DNA of 64,000 nt, taken from NCBI RefSeq assembly GCF_000733295.1, contig NZ_JPMI01000240.1:103553-167552 (forward strand). The letters are read 5' to 3'. Position numbers and translations under genes: made by a program. The DNA comes from Archangium violaceum Cb vi76 (GTDB taxonomy: Bacteria; Myxococcota; Myxococcia; Myxococcales; Myxococcaceae). Below the pieces are notes generated by a model that worked only from the letters and a program-made list of their open reading frames with translations, was not told the DNA's origin and ran no database searches. Below are positions 45,925 through 53,212 of the stretch, piece after piece (positions within the stretch are counted from its first letter, which is position 1; each line of letters begins with the position of its first letter).

Positions 45925-46495
45925 GGCTGGGTTCGGTCCTTTCCGAGACCGGGGAAGGGGTGGGGGAGGTTAGCGGGCGCCGCTCCGCCGTTGGCGGCGG
46001 GGACGGGGGGGGAGGGGTGGTCTGGCTGCCGGGTCTCCGGGCGAAGCGGGCACGCCACCGCTCGGCCGCACCGGCCAGTTCCTGGCGGTAGAAGCCGCAG
46101 AACTCTACCGCCTCGCGCAGCTTGTGGCGCTCTTTCAGCTCGGGCATGGCCAGTGCGTCCTGGCACAGTTGACCCAGGGCGTCCATGGCGGTGACCGCCA
46201 TCTCGAGCCGGTGATCCCAGCCCGCGCTGTTGAAGACGTAGTAGTGGCGGCGATCCCCCGGGATGCTGGCGGGGTCCACCAGTCCGCCGGCCTGCAACTG
46301 GCGCACGTTGGTGGAGACCGAGGCCGGACTCACCCTCAGCAGCCTGGCGACCTCGGCCAGTGCGAGCGGCTTCTCGGCCAGCAGCAGCAATCCGAGGATG
46401 CGGCCGCCGATGCGCGGCACGCCCTGGCGCTCGAAGAACAGGCCCATCGACTCGATGAACCGCTCTTCCTCGGCACTCAACCCGTCCCGACGCAT
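45761..46495 (-). CDS. GbsR/MarR-family transcriptional regulator, probable frameshift near 3' end
   Basis: Residues 1-155 are a normal GbsR-type regulator: SMGLFFERQGVPRIGGRILG, winged-helix LAEVARLLRVSPASVSTNVR and wing GDRRHYYVFN. After a Pro tract encoded by a C8 run (46005-46012) the frame continues 164 nt into the ATPase gene and yields ~55 residues of Arg/Pro/His sequence with no family character. One extra C would end the protein at a TGA overlapping the ATPase ATG; one fewer would stop at 45970. The real product probably ends before the ATPase. It likely controls the exporter operon and itself through the adjacent palindrome. Confidence 0.8.
   Translation of the reverse strand: MRRDGLSAEEERFIESMGLFFERQGVPRIGGRILGLLLLAEKPLALAEVARLLRVSPASVSTNVRQLQAGGLVDPASIPGDRRHYYVFNSAGWDHRLEMAVTAMDALGQLCQDALAMPELKERHKLREAVEFCGFYRQELAGAAERWRARFARRPGSQTTPPPPSPPPTAERRPLTSPTPSPVSERTEPSHDPAHRRLWRQPAHRLPHRRHQDVHPGQGGSARAPGPVPGRVPRRVHLHRGPVR
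46005..46012. repeat. Homopolymer run (G8 on +, C8 on the coding strand)
   Basis: Eight G on the plus strand lie inside the Pro-rich tail of the GbsR-type regulator. This is the only mononucleotide run of that length noticed near the regulator's aberrant 3' end, and a likely place for a sequencing slip or real slippage. Confidence 0.85.
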
Positions 46496-46538
46496 GCGCG
46501 GCTTCTCCCGGAGCGGAAGTCGCGTACCCGTCTACGGG

Positions 46539-46574
46539 CGTCAGGACGTTCAGTCAATACTGAATGAACTGACG
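46539..46574. promoter_or_regulatory. Nested palindrome upstream of the GbsR-type regulator (candidate operator)
   Basis: Inner arms TTCAGT (46549-46554) and ACTGAA (46559-46564) and outer arms CGTCAG (46539-46544) and CTGACG (46569-46574) share one centre at 46556.5. It lies 44-79 nt upstream of the regulator start. Position and symmetry fit a dimeric winged-helix operator. Binding is inferred. Confidence 0.55.
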
Positions 46575-46575
46575 G

Positions 46576-46608
46576 GAGCCCGCGGCACCGGTGCGGGGCC
46601 GCGGGCTC
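46576..46608 (-). terminator. Strong GC hairpin after the GGSGD-repeat gene
   Basis: GAGCCCGCGGC (46576-46586) and GCCGCGGGCTC (46598-46608) form a perfect 11-bp stem, 38 nt past the end of the minus-strand gene at 46647. There is no U-run. It likely insulates that gene from the regulator operon. Confidence 0.55.
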
Positions 46609-46646
46609 GAGGTCCTTCCTCTTCATATGGGACGGGAGGTGGCGGA

Positions 46647-47204
46647 CTAGTGCTTCACATCGCCGCCCATGTCACCGGAGCCGCCCACGTCGCCGGAGCC
46701 GCCCACGTCACCGCCCATGTCCTTGTCCTTGTTGATGTCCTGGTCCAGGCCCGAGCCGCCCAGGTCCTGGTTGATGCCCGTGTCGCCTTCCAGGCCGCTG
46801 CCGCCCGTGTTCGACATGTCCAGCGAGATGCTCTTGGCCACGTTGTCCGTGCCCTTGATGTCGAAGCTGGCGCGTACCTGCTGGCCTTCCTTGAGGTCCT
46901 TGACGCGCTTGACGGTCGGATCCGCGAACTGGGTGTCCTTGTCGATCTTCACGGGGATGACGCCGTTGTCCGTGCGCAGGTGGAGCATGTTGCTGCTGCT
47001 CTTCACCACGGTGCCGGTGACCTGCTTCTCGCCCGTCATCATCTGGCCCTGCATCTGGCCCGAGCCGCCGATGTCGCCGCCCATCTGCCCGCTGGTCTGG
47101 CTCTGCTGGTCCTTGTCCTTGTACTTGTCGTCGTTGTTGGCCAGCGCCACACCCGAGCTCAGCAGCGCCACGGTCGCGAACAGCCCCACGATCTTCTTGC
47201 TCAT
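46647..47204 (-). CDS. Exported DUF5666-like protein with Gly/Ser/Asp repeat tail
   Basis: This 185-residue protein starts at ATG 47204 after AAAGGGAG, with signal peptide KIVGLFATVALLSSGVALA. A Gln/Gly/Met-rich linker precedes a ~70-residue small beta domain (VTGTVVKSSSNMLHLRTDNG, then KVKDLKEGQQV-like) of the DUF5666/OB type. The tail is made of GGSGD/GGD units (GGDVGGSGDVGGSGDMGG), acidic and flexible. It is likely periplasmic or extracellular. Calcium or water binding by the tail is only a guess. Confidence 0.72.
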   Translation of the reverse strand: MSKKIVGLFATVALLSSGVALANNDDKYKDKDQQSQTSGQMGGDIGGSGQMQGQMMTGEKQVTGTVVKSSSNMLHLRTDNGVIPVKIDKDTQFADPTVKRVKDLKEGQQVRASFDIKGTDNVAKSISLDMSNTGGSGLEGDTGINQDLGGSGLDQDINKDKDMGGDVGGSGDVGGSGDMGGDVKH

Positions 47205-47410
47205 GAGATTCTCCCTTTGAGGCGGTGGGCGGTGCCCCCCTGGCAGTGCCCCCCGCTGGGAAAAAGCTAGGTGCACTCTGGGTAGCGGCCAGGGACCTCC
47301 TGGGAAGCGGGACTGCCTGAGCCCTCCCCGGGCGTCTTTTGTTGGCGCGTCGCCTCGACCGTAGGGCAGGCGGCTTGAACCCGGAGGGTGTTTTCCCCTA
47401 CCTTTCCACC

Positions 47411-47689
47411 ATGCCTCCCCCGTCCAAGCAGCAGCCCGCGCCCGTCGCCGAGCCCCTGCCCACCCCTTCCTTCCCCGCCATCGAGTCCTTCATCGAGACC
47501 GCCTCCGCCGAGGAGGTCCAGGCCCTCTTCACTCCGGTGAAGAGCGAGCTGGCCAACCTCAAGGGCCCCAAGGCCGAGCACGCCAAGAAGGTCCAGGCCG
47601 CCATCTCCCGCACCGAGGAATTGCTCGGCGTGCTCCTGGAGACGCGCGAGCGGCTGGTGGCCGAGTCCAAGGGTAAGGGCCGGAGATAA
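47411..47689 (+). CDS. Small helical protein, unknown
   Basis: This 92-residue protein starts at ATG 47411 and has a Pro-rich first 25 residues followed by helices (SFIETASAEEVQALFTPV, KKVQAAISRTEELLGVLLE) and a basic end (SKGKGRR). No signal or membrane segment. It precedes the type III cluster on the same strand by 141 nt. A relationship to secretion is possible but unsupported. Confidence 0.55.
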   Translation: MPPPSKQQPAPVAEPLPTPSFPAIESFIETASAEEVQALFTPVKSELANLKGPKAEHAKKVQAAISRTEELLGVLLETRERLVAESKGKGRR

Positions 47690-47750
47690 TTGGGGTTTTT
47701 CGGCCCGGGCCGACTTTCTGGTGGATCAGACGCAACTGTGGCGGACGATC

Positions 47751-47758
47751 ACCGATAA
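47751..47758 (+). promoter_or_regulatory. Weak sigma-28-like -10 element before the type III cluster
   Basis: ACCGATAA at 47751-47758 resembles the flagellar sigma-28 -10 element (GCCGATAA), 73 nt before the first cluster gene. No TAAA-like -35 is seen at the usual 15-nt spacing, so support is slight; it is noted only because the cluster encodes a FliA-like sigma. Confidence 0.2.
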
Positions 47759-47830
47759 TTCAGGAAAAGGGAGCGCAGGAATCCCCGTGCTCCACGAAGC
47801 CTTGGCCGTTCCATCGTCTGGAGAGGAACC

Positions 47831-48385
47831 ATGAAGATCGACAGCAACCTGAACATGCCGCGGATGTCCACCAACGTGACCACGGCCCGCGTGACCCCCG
47901 ACACGAGCTTCGCCGCTCGCGTGCAGAACGGTGTCGGCACGGCGGCCAACATGGTGGCCGGCGGCGTGGGCGTGGTGGCCAACATGGTGCCCGGTGGCTC
48001 CGTGGTGTCCGCGGCGGTGTCCTCGCTCACCACCTTCAGCAACAGCAGCGGCTCCGGCTCGGCTCCGTACTACGGCGCGGCCCTGGGCTCCGGCGCGTCT
48101 CCCATGAACACCACGCTCAACGCGGGTGGCGGCAGCGCGCTCGTGTCGGGCTCCACCTCCATCGGCGCCTCGGGCGGCAACAGCGGCCAGGTGAGCCTGC
48201 CCGGTGGCGGCAGCGGCGTGGGCGGTGAGTTCAACGGCGAGATGCAGAGCATGTTCTCCGAGCAGAAGAAGCTGCTGGGCCTGCAGGTCGCCATGCAGCG
48301 TGAGAACCAGGTGTTCAGCACCATCTCCAACGTGCTGAAGACCCGGCACGACTCGGCGAAGAACTCGATCGGCAACATCCGCTAG
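47831..48385 (+). CDS. Candidate secreted T3SS substrate (needle/translocator-like position)
   Basis: This 184-residue protein has a Ser/Thr/Asn-rich N-terminus (MKIDSNLNMPRMSTNVTTA), a long low-complexity Gly/Ser/Ala region (45-140) and a C-terminal helix pair (GEMQSMFSEQKKLLGLQVAM, then KTRHDSAKNSIGNIR). The composition and the C-terminal helix of needle-like amphipathic type fit a type III exported structural protein. It opens the cluster and is followed by a TPR chaperone. No family name can be given; SctF or translocator function is a hypothesis. Confidence 0.6.
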   Translation: MKIDSNLNMPRMSTNVTTARVTPDTSFAARVQNGVGTAANMVAGGVGVVANMVPGGSVVSAAVSSLTTFSNSSGSGSAPYYGAALGSGASPMNTTLNAGGGSALVSGSTSIGASGGNSGQVSLPGGGSGVGGEFNGEMQSMFSEQKKLLGLQVAMQRENQVFSTISNVLKTRHDSAKNSIGNIR

Positions 48386-48420
48386 CGCCGGCGCTGGCGG
48401 TCTCACGGGCCCGGTGCCCC

Positions 48421-48446
48421 GGGGAGGACGAGGCCTCGTCCTCCCC
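48421..48446. repeat. Perfect 26-bp palindrome between substrate and chaperone genes
   Basis: GGGGAGGACGAGG followed by CCTCGTCCTCCCC is a perfect palindrome (48421-48446). As RNA it would form a very stable hairpin 33 nt before the chaperone start at 48479, without a U-run. It may end or trim the upstream transcript or slow its decay. Confidence 0.75.
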
Positions 48447-48478
48447 ATGGCCGGGCCGGAAAAGGAAGCAGACGTCAC

Positions 48479-48916
48479 ATGGCGGAGACTTCGGAGATCT
48501 CGGGCAGCCTCGTGCCGCTCGCCAGGCGGGAGGCGATGATCCTCCTCGAGGCGGGCTATCTGTGGCTGGACATGGGCCAGTTCGACAAGGCGCGCGAAAT
48601 CTTCGCTGGCGCCGCGCTGCTGATGCCCAGGAGCGAGGTGCCTCAGCTGGCGCTCGGCTCGCTCGAGTTCGCCCAGGGCCGCCATGACAAGGCGCTGCAG
48701 GCCTACCGGGCCGCCCAGCGGCTCGCCCCCAATTCGGCCCTGCCTCGCGCTCACGTGGGCGAGGCCCTGCTGTTCATGGGCAAGGTGCCCGAGGCCCTCA
48801 AGGAACTGAAGGCCGCCATCGATCTGGATTCGGAAGGAGATGGGGGGCGGCTGGCCCGCGCCCTCATCGACGCGAAAGAAGCGGGGGCCCTGCCTCCGCC
48901 CTCCGCGAAGAAGTAG
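48479..48916 (+). CDS. TPR chaperone, LcrH/SycD-like
   Basis: This 145-residue protein is made of three or four TPR units (ILLEAGYLWLDMGQFDKARE, LALGSLEFAQGRHDKALQAY, AHVGEALLFMGKVPEALKEL), as in the class II chaperones LcrH/SycD that hold translocators before type III export. It has no signal. It sits between a candidate substrate and a sigma-factor pair. A second TPR protein of the same sort is at 62692. The cargo is unknown but the gene upstream is a natural candidate. Confidence 0.75.
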   Translation: MAETSEISGSLVPLARREAMILLEAGYLWLDMGQFDKAREIFAGAALLMPRSEVPQLALGSLEFAQGRHDKALQAYRAAQRLAPNSALPRAHVGEALLFMGKVPEALKELKAAIDLDSEGDGGRLARALIDAKEAGALPPPSAKK

Positions 48917-48941
48917 AATGTGCTGAAGGAAGGAGATGCCG

Positions 48942-49346
48942 ATGTCGGTCGGTGGAGTTGGACGAGGGGGCGGAAAGGGACGTGCTGGAGGCGCCAAGGG
49001 CCCCTCCGGCAAGGCGCCGGCCGGCAAGGCAGGGGCGACGACTTTTGGTGGCTCGGTGGATCGCACCGCGGGGCTGGTGGGCCCCTCTGGAGCCGTGGGC
49101 TCCGGCAACGTTCAGGGGCCCCAGGCCGCTGACCCCATCACCTCCCAGGCGCTCGCCATCGCCAAACAGCTCAAGAACGGGGACTTCAAGAACAAGGAAG
49201 AGGCGACCAAGAAGCTCGTCGCCGAAGTGCTCAAAGAGAAGCTGCGGATGAAGTCGTCGGCGCTCACGAGCAAGATCGCCGATGCCTTGCAGGATGACCC
49301 CCGACTGAATCAGGCCCTCGAGCGGTTGTGGTCGAAGGCCGAGTGA
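48942..49346 (+). CDS. Small T3SS-cluster protein; possible FlgM-like anti-sigma
   Basis: This 134-residue protein starts at ATG 48942, six bases after AAGGAAGGAG (ATG 48936 overlaps that site). The first 60 residues are Gly/Lys/Ala-rich and disordered. The C-terminal half is helical: ALAIAKQLKNGDFKNKEEAT, then KKLVAEVLKEKL and a final ALERLWSKAE. The G-D-F...A..L pattern recalls the FlgM anti-sigma-28 domain, and the gene is 9 nt upstream of a FliA-like sigma. The resemblance is loose. It could instead be a secreted component. Confidence 0.55.
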   Translation: MSVGGVGRGGGKGRAGGAKGPSGKAPAGKAGATTFGGSVDRTAGLVGPSGAVGSGNVQGPQAADPITSQALAIAKQLKNGDFKNKEEATKKLVAEVLKEKLRMKSSALTSKIADALQDDPRLNQALERLWSKAE

Positions 49347-49355
49347 GCGCCCCGC

Positions 49356-50186
49356 TTGGCTCTCGGCGAAGACAATAAGGTCCTGCTGGAGAAGTACGGC
49401 CCCTACGTGCGGTCGCTCGCGGCCACCGTGCGCAGGCAGTTCTCCGCCCAGCTCGAGCTCGATGAGCTCATCGCCTACGGCCAGATTGGCCTGCTGGAGG
49501 CGGCGGATCGTTTTGATCCGAAGGTGGGAGCCAACTTCCTCACATTTGCCCACTACCGCATCAAGGGCGCCATCTACGACGGCCTGCGCAAGATGGGGAT
49601 TCTCAAGGGCAACGACGCCCGCAGCTCCTACATGGGAGAGCGGGCGACGGCCTATTTGGGAAATCTTTCGGATCGCGAGCAGGGAGGAGGCAACCGCGGG
49701 GGGTCCATTGACGATGATGTCATGGAGATTTCCAACGCGGTGGCGGGGCTGGCGATGGTGTTCGCGACCAGCCTCGAAGGTGCGGACACCCTCGGCTTCT
49801 CGGACGAGTCCCTTCCGGCGGATCAACGGATCGAGCTCGAGCAGCAGCGGGTGAGGTTGAGGGGGGCCATCGAGAAGTTGCCGGAGAAGGAGCGCCGGCT
49901 GCTTCAGGGCTACTACTTCCAGGGCAAGACGCTGGAAGAGGCGGGGGCGGAGATCGGGCAGTCGAAGAGCTGGGCGTCGCGGCTGCATGCGCGCGCCATC
50001 GAGCGGCTCAAGGAGCTTTTGAACGAGGAGGACTCTTCCTCCTCCGAGGATTCAAGGAGGCAGTCACATGGCGGGTCCGATGGCCGGCGTCTCGGCGGCG
50101 CAGATCGCTCAGCAGAAGTTGCAGGATCAGGGCGCGCAGCAGGTCAACAAGCAGGGAGCCTCGAAGTTCGACGCGGCCCTCGCTAA
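49356..50186 (+). CDS. FliA/sigma-28-like sigma factor
   Basis: This 276-residue protein starts at TTG 49356. Region 2 is seen in ELDELIAYGQIGLLEAADRF and FLTFAHYRIKGAIYDGLR, region 4 in IEKLPEKERRLLQGYYFQG with the helix-turn-helix LEEAGAEIGQSKSWASRLHA. This is the FliA/WhiG class of sigma-70 factors. The frame runs 119 nt into sctI and adds about 40 low-complexity residues, with sctI's ribosome site inside. It should direct transcription of this cluster or its late genes. A sigma of flagellar type within a non-flagellar T3SS is unusual. Confidence 0.82.
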   Translation: MALGEDNKVLLEKYGPYVRSLAATVRRQFSAQLELDELIAYGQIGLLEAADRFDPKVGANFLTFAHYRIKGAIYDGLRKMGILKGNDARSSYMGERATAYLGNLSDREQGGGNRGGSIDDDVMEISNAVAGLAMVFATSLEGADTLGFSDESLPADQRIELEQQRVRLRGAIEKLPEKERRLLQGYYFQGKTLEEAGAEIGQSKSWASRLHARAIERLKELLNEEDSSSSEDSRRQSHGGSDGRRLGGADRSAEVAGSGRAAGQQAGSLEVRRGPR

Positions 50187-50610
50187 CAAGGCCCAGGCCG
50201 CGGGCGGGCCTGAGCAGGTCCAGGCCACCCAGGCCACTCAGGCGACCCAGCGCGCCGAGCAGATCCGCCACACCGAGTCCGTCAACAAGACGGAGAAGGC
50301 GGCGCTCAACAAGGTGAACACCGCCGGCCAGGAGCCCGCCACCGCGCGCGGCGCCGAGGCCGTCAACGGCAAGCAGGAGGCCAACAAGGTTGGCAACATG
50401 CTGTCGCACGTGGTGGGCGAGCTGGAGAAGGGCCAGGTCAACATGGACAAGCTCATCCAGGCCGGCGCCTCCGGAAAGACGTTCTCCAACGCCGAGCTGC
50501 TGTCGCTCCAGGCCGGCATGTACAAGTACACGCAGGAGCTGGACCTGACGAGCAAGGTCGTCGAGAAGGCCACCAGCGGTCTGAAGGACACCCTGAAGAC
50601 CCAGGTGTGA
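50068..50610 (+). CDS. sctI: T3SS inner-rod protein SctI
   Basis: This 180-residue protein starts at ATG 50068 after GGAGGCAGTCAC. It has a Gln/Ala-rich N-terminus and a helical end containing FSNAELLSLQAGMYKYTQEL and SKVVEKATSGLKDTLKTQ, matching the C-terminal signature of YscI/PrgJ/HrpB inner-rod subunits (LL.LQ..M...T...EL.SKV...). It is probably exported early and assembles inside the basal body beneath the needle. It is longer than classical SctI (about 80-130). A terminator-like hairpin follows directly, before sctJ. Confidence 0.78.
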   Translation: MAGPMAGVSAAQIAQQKLQDQGAQQVNKQGASKFDAALANKAQAAGGPEQVQATQATQATQRAEQIRHTESVNKTEKAALNKVNTAGQEPATARGAEAVNGKQEANKVGNMLSHVVGELEKGQVNMDKLIQAGASGKTFSNAELLSLQAGMYKYTQELDLTSKVVEKATSGLKDTLKTQV

Positions 50611-50643
50611 GCGAGCAGCCGGCCGAGCCGGTTCCTCCACCTC

Positions 50644-50685
50644 GAAGGGCGTCTCCTCGAAGCGAGGGGGCGCCCTTCCTGTTTT
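50644..50685 (+). terminator. Intra-cluster terminator/attenuator between sctI and sctJ
   Basis: A 16-bp stem (50644-50659 with 50663-50678, two G-U pairs) closes over an AAG loop and is followed by CTGTTTT. It has all the marks of a Rho-independent terminator, 33 nt after the sctI stop and 63 nt before sctJ. Partial termination would make rod/substrate transcripts exceed basal-body transcripts. Confidence 0.82.
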
Positions 50686-50747
50686 CCAGGCTGTTTCGGG
50701 TTGGGTCTTGTTGCGAGGGAGTCGGCCCATCTAAGCTAGGCGCGCCC

Positions 50748-51542
50748 ATGACGCTCCGACCGTACGCGCTCGCCGCCCTCCTCGTTCTCGCGGTGGGGAC
50801 CGGCTGCACCATCGACCTGCAACACGACCTGACTGAACAGGACGCCAATGAGATCTACGTCCTGCTCAGCAAGAACGGCATCGCCGCCACGAAGATGAAG
50901 GAAGAGGGTGGCAACGAGCTGCGCTTCCGGATCCAGGTGCCCAAGGCAGATGCGGCCCAGGCCGCCGAGCTGCTGCGCGCGTACTCGCTTCCGCGGCCGA
51001 TGGAGAAGGGACTGAACCACTTCGCCAAGGGCGGCATGGTGCCCACCGCCACCGAGGAGCGCGCCATGCTGCTCAAGGCGCTCGGCGGCGAGGTGTCCAA
51101 CTCGCTCAATCAGATCGACGGCGTGCTGGAGGCCCGGGTCATCGTGATGATTCCGGAGAACAACGACCTCACGCAGCCGGAGAACAAGCCGGAGCCCTCG
51201 GCGTCGGTGTTCATCAAGTACCGGCCGGGCCTCAAGAACGAGTCGCCCATCAAGCGTGAGGACGTGCAGCAGTTCGTCTCCACGGCGGTGCCGGAGCTGA
51301 AGCCCGCGGCGGTGACGGTGCTGCTGACGCCGGCGCTGCCTCCGGATGCCGAGGTGGGCCCGGAGAGCCGCCTGCAGGACGTGTTCGGCATGCGGATGAC
51401 GGCCTCCAGCGTGAGCCAGTTCCGGATGATGGCGGGCGTGGCCGTGATGGTCATCCTGGCCGCCATCGGCCTGGCGGTGTGGCCCATGCTCCGGGGCGGT
51501 GGTGCCGCTCCCGCCACGGGCCGGCCCCGCCCGAAGCAGTGA
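50748..51542 (+). CDS. sctJ: T3SS inner-membrane ring lipoprotein SctJ (YscJ/FliF family)
   Basis: This 264-residue protein has signal peptide and lipobox VGTGC, a YscJ/PrgK ring-building domain (LTEQDANEIYVLLSKNGIAA, then LSNQIDGV-type and EARVIVMIPENND) and one C-terminal transmembrane helix (MAGVAVMVILAAIGLAVWPM). The lipid anchor and length are those of SctJ rather than the longer FliF. It builds the inner ring around the export gate. It starts at ATG 50748. Confidence 0.92.
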   Translation: MTLRPYALAALLVLAVGTGCTIDLQHDLTEQDANEIYVLLSKNGIAATKMKEEGGNELRFRIQVPKADAAQAAELLRAYSLPRPMEKGLNHFAKGGMVPTATEERAMLLKALGGEVSNSLNQIDGVLEARVIVMIPENNDLTQPENKPEPSASVFIKYRPGLKNESPIKREDVQQFVSTAVPELKPAAVTVLLTPALPPDAEVGPESRLQDVFGMRMTASSVSQFRMMAGVAVMVILAAIGLAVWPMLRGGGAAPATGRPRPKQ

Positions 51543-51595
51543 GCCGAGCGACGTCCGCTCCTTTCCTGGAACGCCTCCCACCCGCGGGGTGACCG

Positions 51596-53188
51596 TTGGA
51601 TCAGTTCTTCACCTCGCTGAGCAAGCGACAGACGATGATGCTCCTGACCGCCGTGACCTTCGGTGGCCAGGAAGGCGTCGCCGCGCTGGAGCATCTGCCC
51701 GAGGAAGAGGCGGAACTGCTCCGGCATCGGGCCCAGGAGATCCTCCAGATTCCGCGCGAGAAGCGCATCCCGCTGCTGGTCCAGGAGATCAAGCGGCTGG
51801 TGAAGGACCGGCGCGGCCAGTTGTGGAGCGCGGATCCGGAGCGTCTGGCGGGGTTGCTCAAGCGCGAGCGTGCCGCCCTGGTGGAGGTGATATTGCGCGC
51901 GCTGCCGGCGCAGTTGGCCGAGGCGGTGCGCTCCCATCTGCCCAACACGGGCAAGGTGAAGCTCACGCGCGAGGTCCGGCCGCAGGTGCTGGACATCGTG
52001 CGCTGGAAGCTGGAGGAGCGGCTGTCGCGCGAGTCCGCGGCGCACGTGCCCTTCAAGTTCACCGACGTGCTGCTGCTGCAGACGCGCGAGCTGCTCACCA
52101 TGTGTGACCGGCTGGGCGCGCGCGTGCTGGGGCCCGCGCTGGCGGGTATTCCAGACGGCACCCGGGAGCCGGCCTTCGCCGTGCTGCCGCCCCACCTGCG
52201 CCAGCTCGCCACGCGCGCCGTGACGGCCAACGCCCCTCGCAAGCTCGCCGAGGAGGACGCCCAGGCGCAGCTCGAGCTGTACGGTGGCATCGACAACCTG
52301 GCCGCCGCCATTCGAGGCGCTGGCGTGCACCGGCTGGCGCGCGCCAGCGTGGCGCAGTCCGCCGAGTTCGCCTCGCGCCTGGTGGAGAAGCACCGCAGCG
52401 AGTTCGGGCAGATGCTCGCGAAGTGGGTGCGCGAGGAGCGCGCCAAGCCGACGACCCGCGGGGATGGTGGCCGCACGGACATCGTCACGGACCTGGAGCG
52501 GCTCGCGGCCCGGGGTCTCATCGAGCGCCCGGTGCGGCTCACCCCGCCTCGTCCGCCCGCCCTCGGCCCTCCGCCCTCGCTGGCTGGCAAGCCGGCGGTG
52601 GTGTCTCCGCCTCCCGCGAGCCGGAATCCCGCCATGTCGCGCGAGATGCGCGCGGGCGCCAGCTCGGAGGCCTCGGTCCGCCGGTCCGCGTCCTCCCAGT
52701 CCGTCAGCGTGCGGAGGGATCCCATCGCCGAGCGCGAGGCTCGCCGGGCGGGTGCCAGCTCGAGCTACGGGAACCGCCAGCAGGAGGCGCCGCCCGAGTC
52801 CTCTCCCTCGCGGGTGAGCCGGGTGACCCCCCGGAGTGCTCGGGAGGGTGCCCGGGAGGGAGCGGACGTGAAGCCGGATCCTTCCGGGGCGCGTATCGGG
52901 CCGCCGCCCTCGTCGAGGCCCCCCACGAACGTGGGCTCCCGGTCCCGGGTCGAGGTTCCCGCGCAGGACTCGGAGGTCTCGCGCATCATCCGCTCCCCGG
53001 TGGCGCGCACGCACAGCCGGAGCGCCGTGTCCCGGGTGGAGGGTGAGCCCGAACGGCCGCCCAGGGTGCTGGGGACCAGCACCTCCCTTCCAGCGGTGAA
53101 GACGGAGGGGTCCCAGGTCCAGCGGCGCACGCAGCGGCCGGGCGGGCCGGGCACGAGTGGGCGTGGACCGCGGGGCGGAACGCGCTAG
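51596..53188 (+). CDS. FliG-like protein in the SctK position, with disordered C-terminus
   Basis: This 530-residue protein starts at TTG 51596. Residues 1-110 resemble FliG N/middle domains: MMLLTAVTFGGQEGVAALEH, LPEEEAELLRHRAQEILQIP and DPERLAGLLKRERAALVEVI. The last compares with FliG's DPEQLADLLRNEHPQTIALV, an EHPQ-motif helix that here reads RERAAL. Residues 300-530 are Pro/Ser/Arg-rich and disordered with no torque helix. It lies between sctJ and sctL exactly as fliG lies between fliF and fliH. It may link the ring to the cytoplasmic sorting platform, the usual job of SctK. Confidence 0.65.
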   Translation: MDQFFTSLSKRQTMMLLTAVTFGGQEGVAALEHLPEEEAELLRHRAQEILQIPREKRIPLLVQEIKRLVKDRRGQLWSADPERLAGLLKRERAALVEVILRALPAQLAEAVRSHLPNTGKVKLTREVRPQVLDIVRWKLEERLSRESAAHVPFKFTDVLLLQTRELLTMCDRLGARVLGPALAGIPDGTREPAFAVLPPHLRQLATRAVTANAPRKLAEEDAQAQLELYGGIDNLAAAIRGAGVHRLARASVAQSAEFASRLVEKHRSEFGQMLAKWVREERAKPTTRGDGGRTDIVTDLERLAARGLIERPVRLTPPRPPALGPPPSLAGKPAVVSPPPASRNPAMSREMRAGASSEASVRRSASSQSVSVRRDPIAEREARRAGASSSYGNRQQEAPPESSPSRVSRVTPRSAREGAREGADVKPDPSGARIGPPPSSRPPTNVGSRSRVEVPAQDSEVSRIIRSPVARTHSRSAVSRVEGEPERPPRVLGTSTSLPAVKTEGSQVQRRTQRPGGPGTSGRGPRGGTR

Positions 53189-53212
53189 CATCCGGCGGAC
53201 AAGGAGCTTTCC

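Noticed and set aside
47232..47270. Sigma-54-like TGGCAG...GCTG string before the 47411 gene
   Set aside because: Spacing and the second half do not fit GG-N10-GC with a TTGC core; judged chance in GC-rich DNA.
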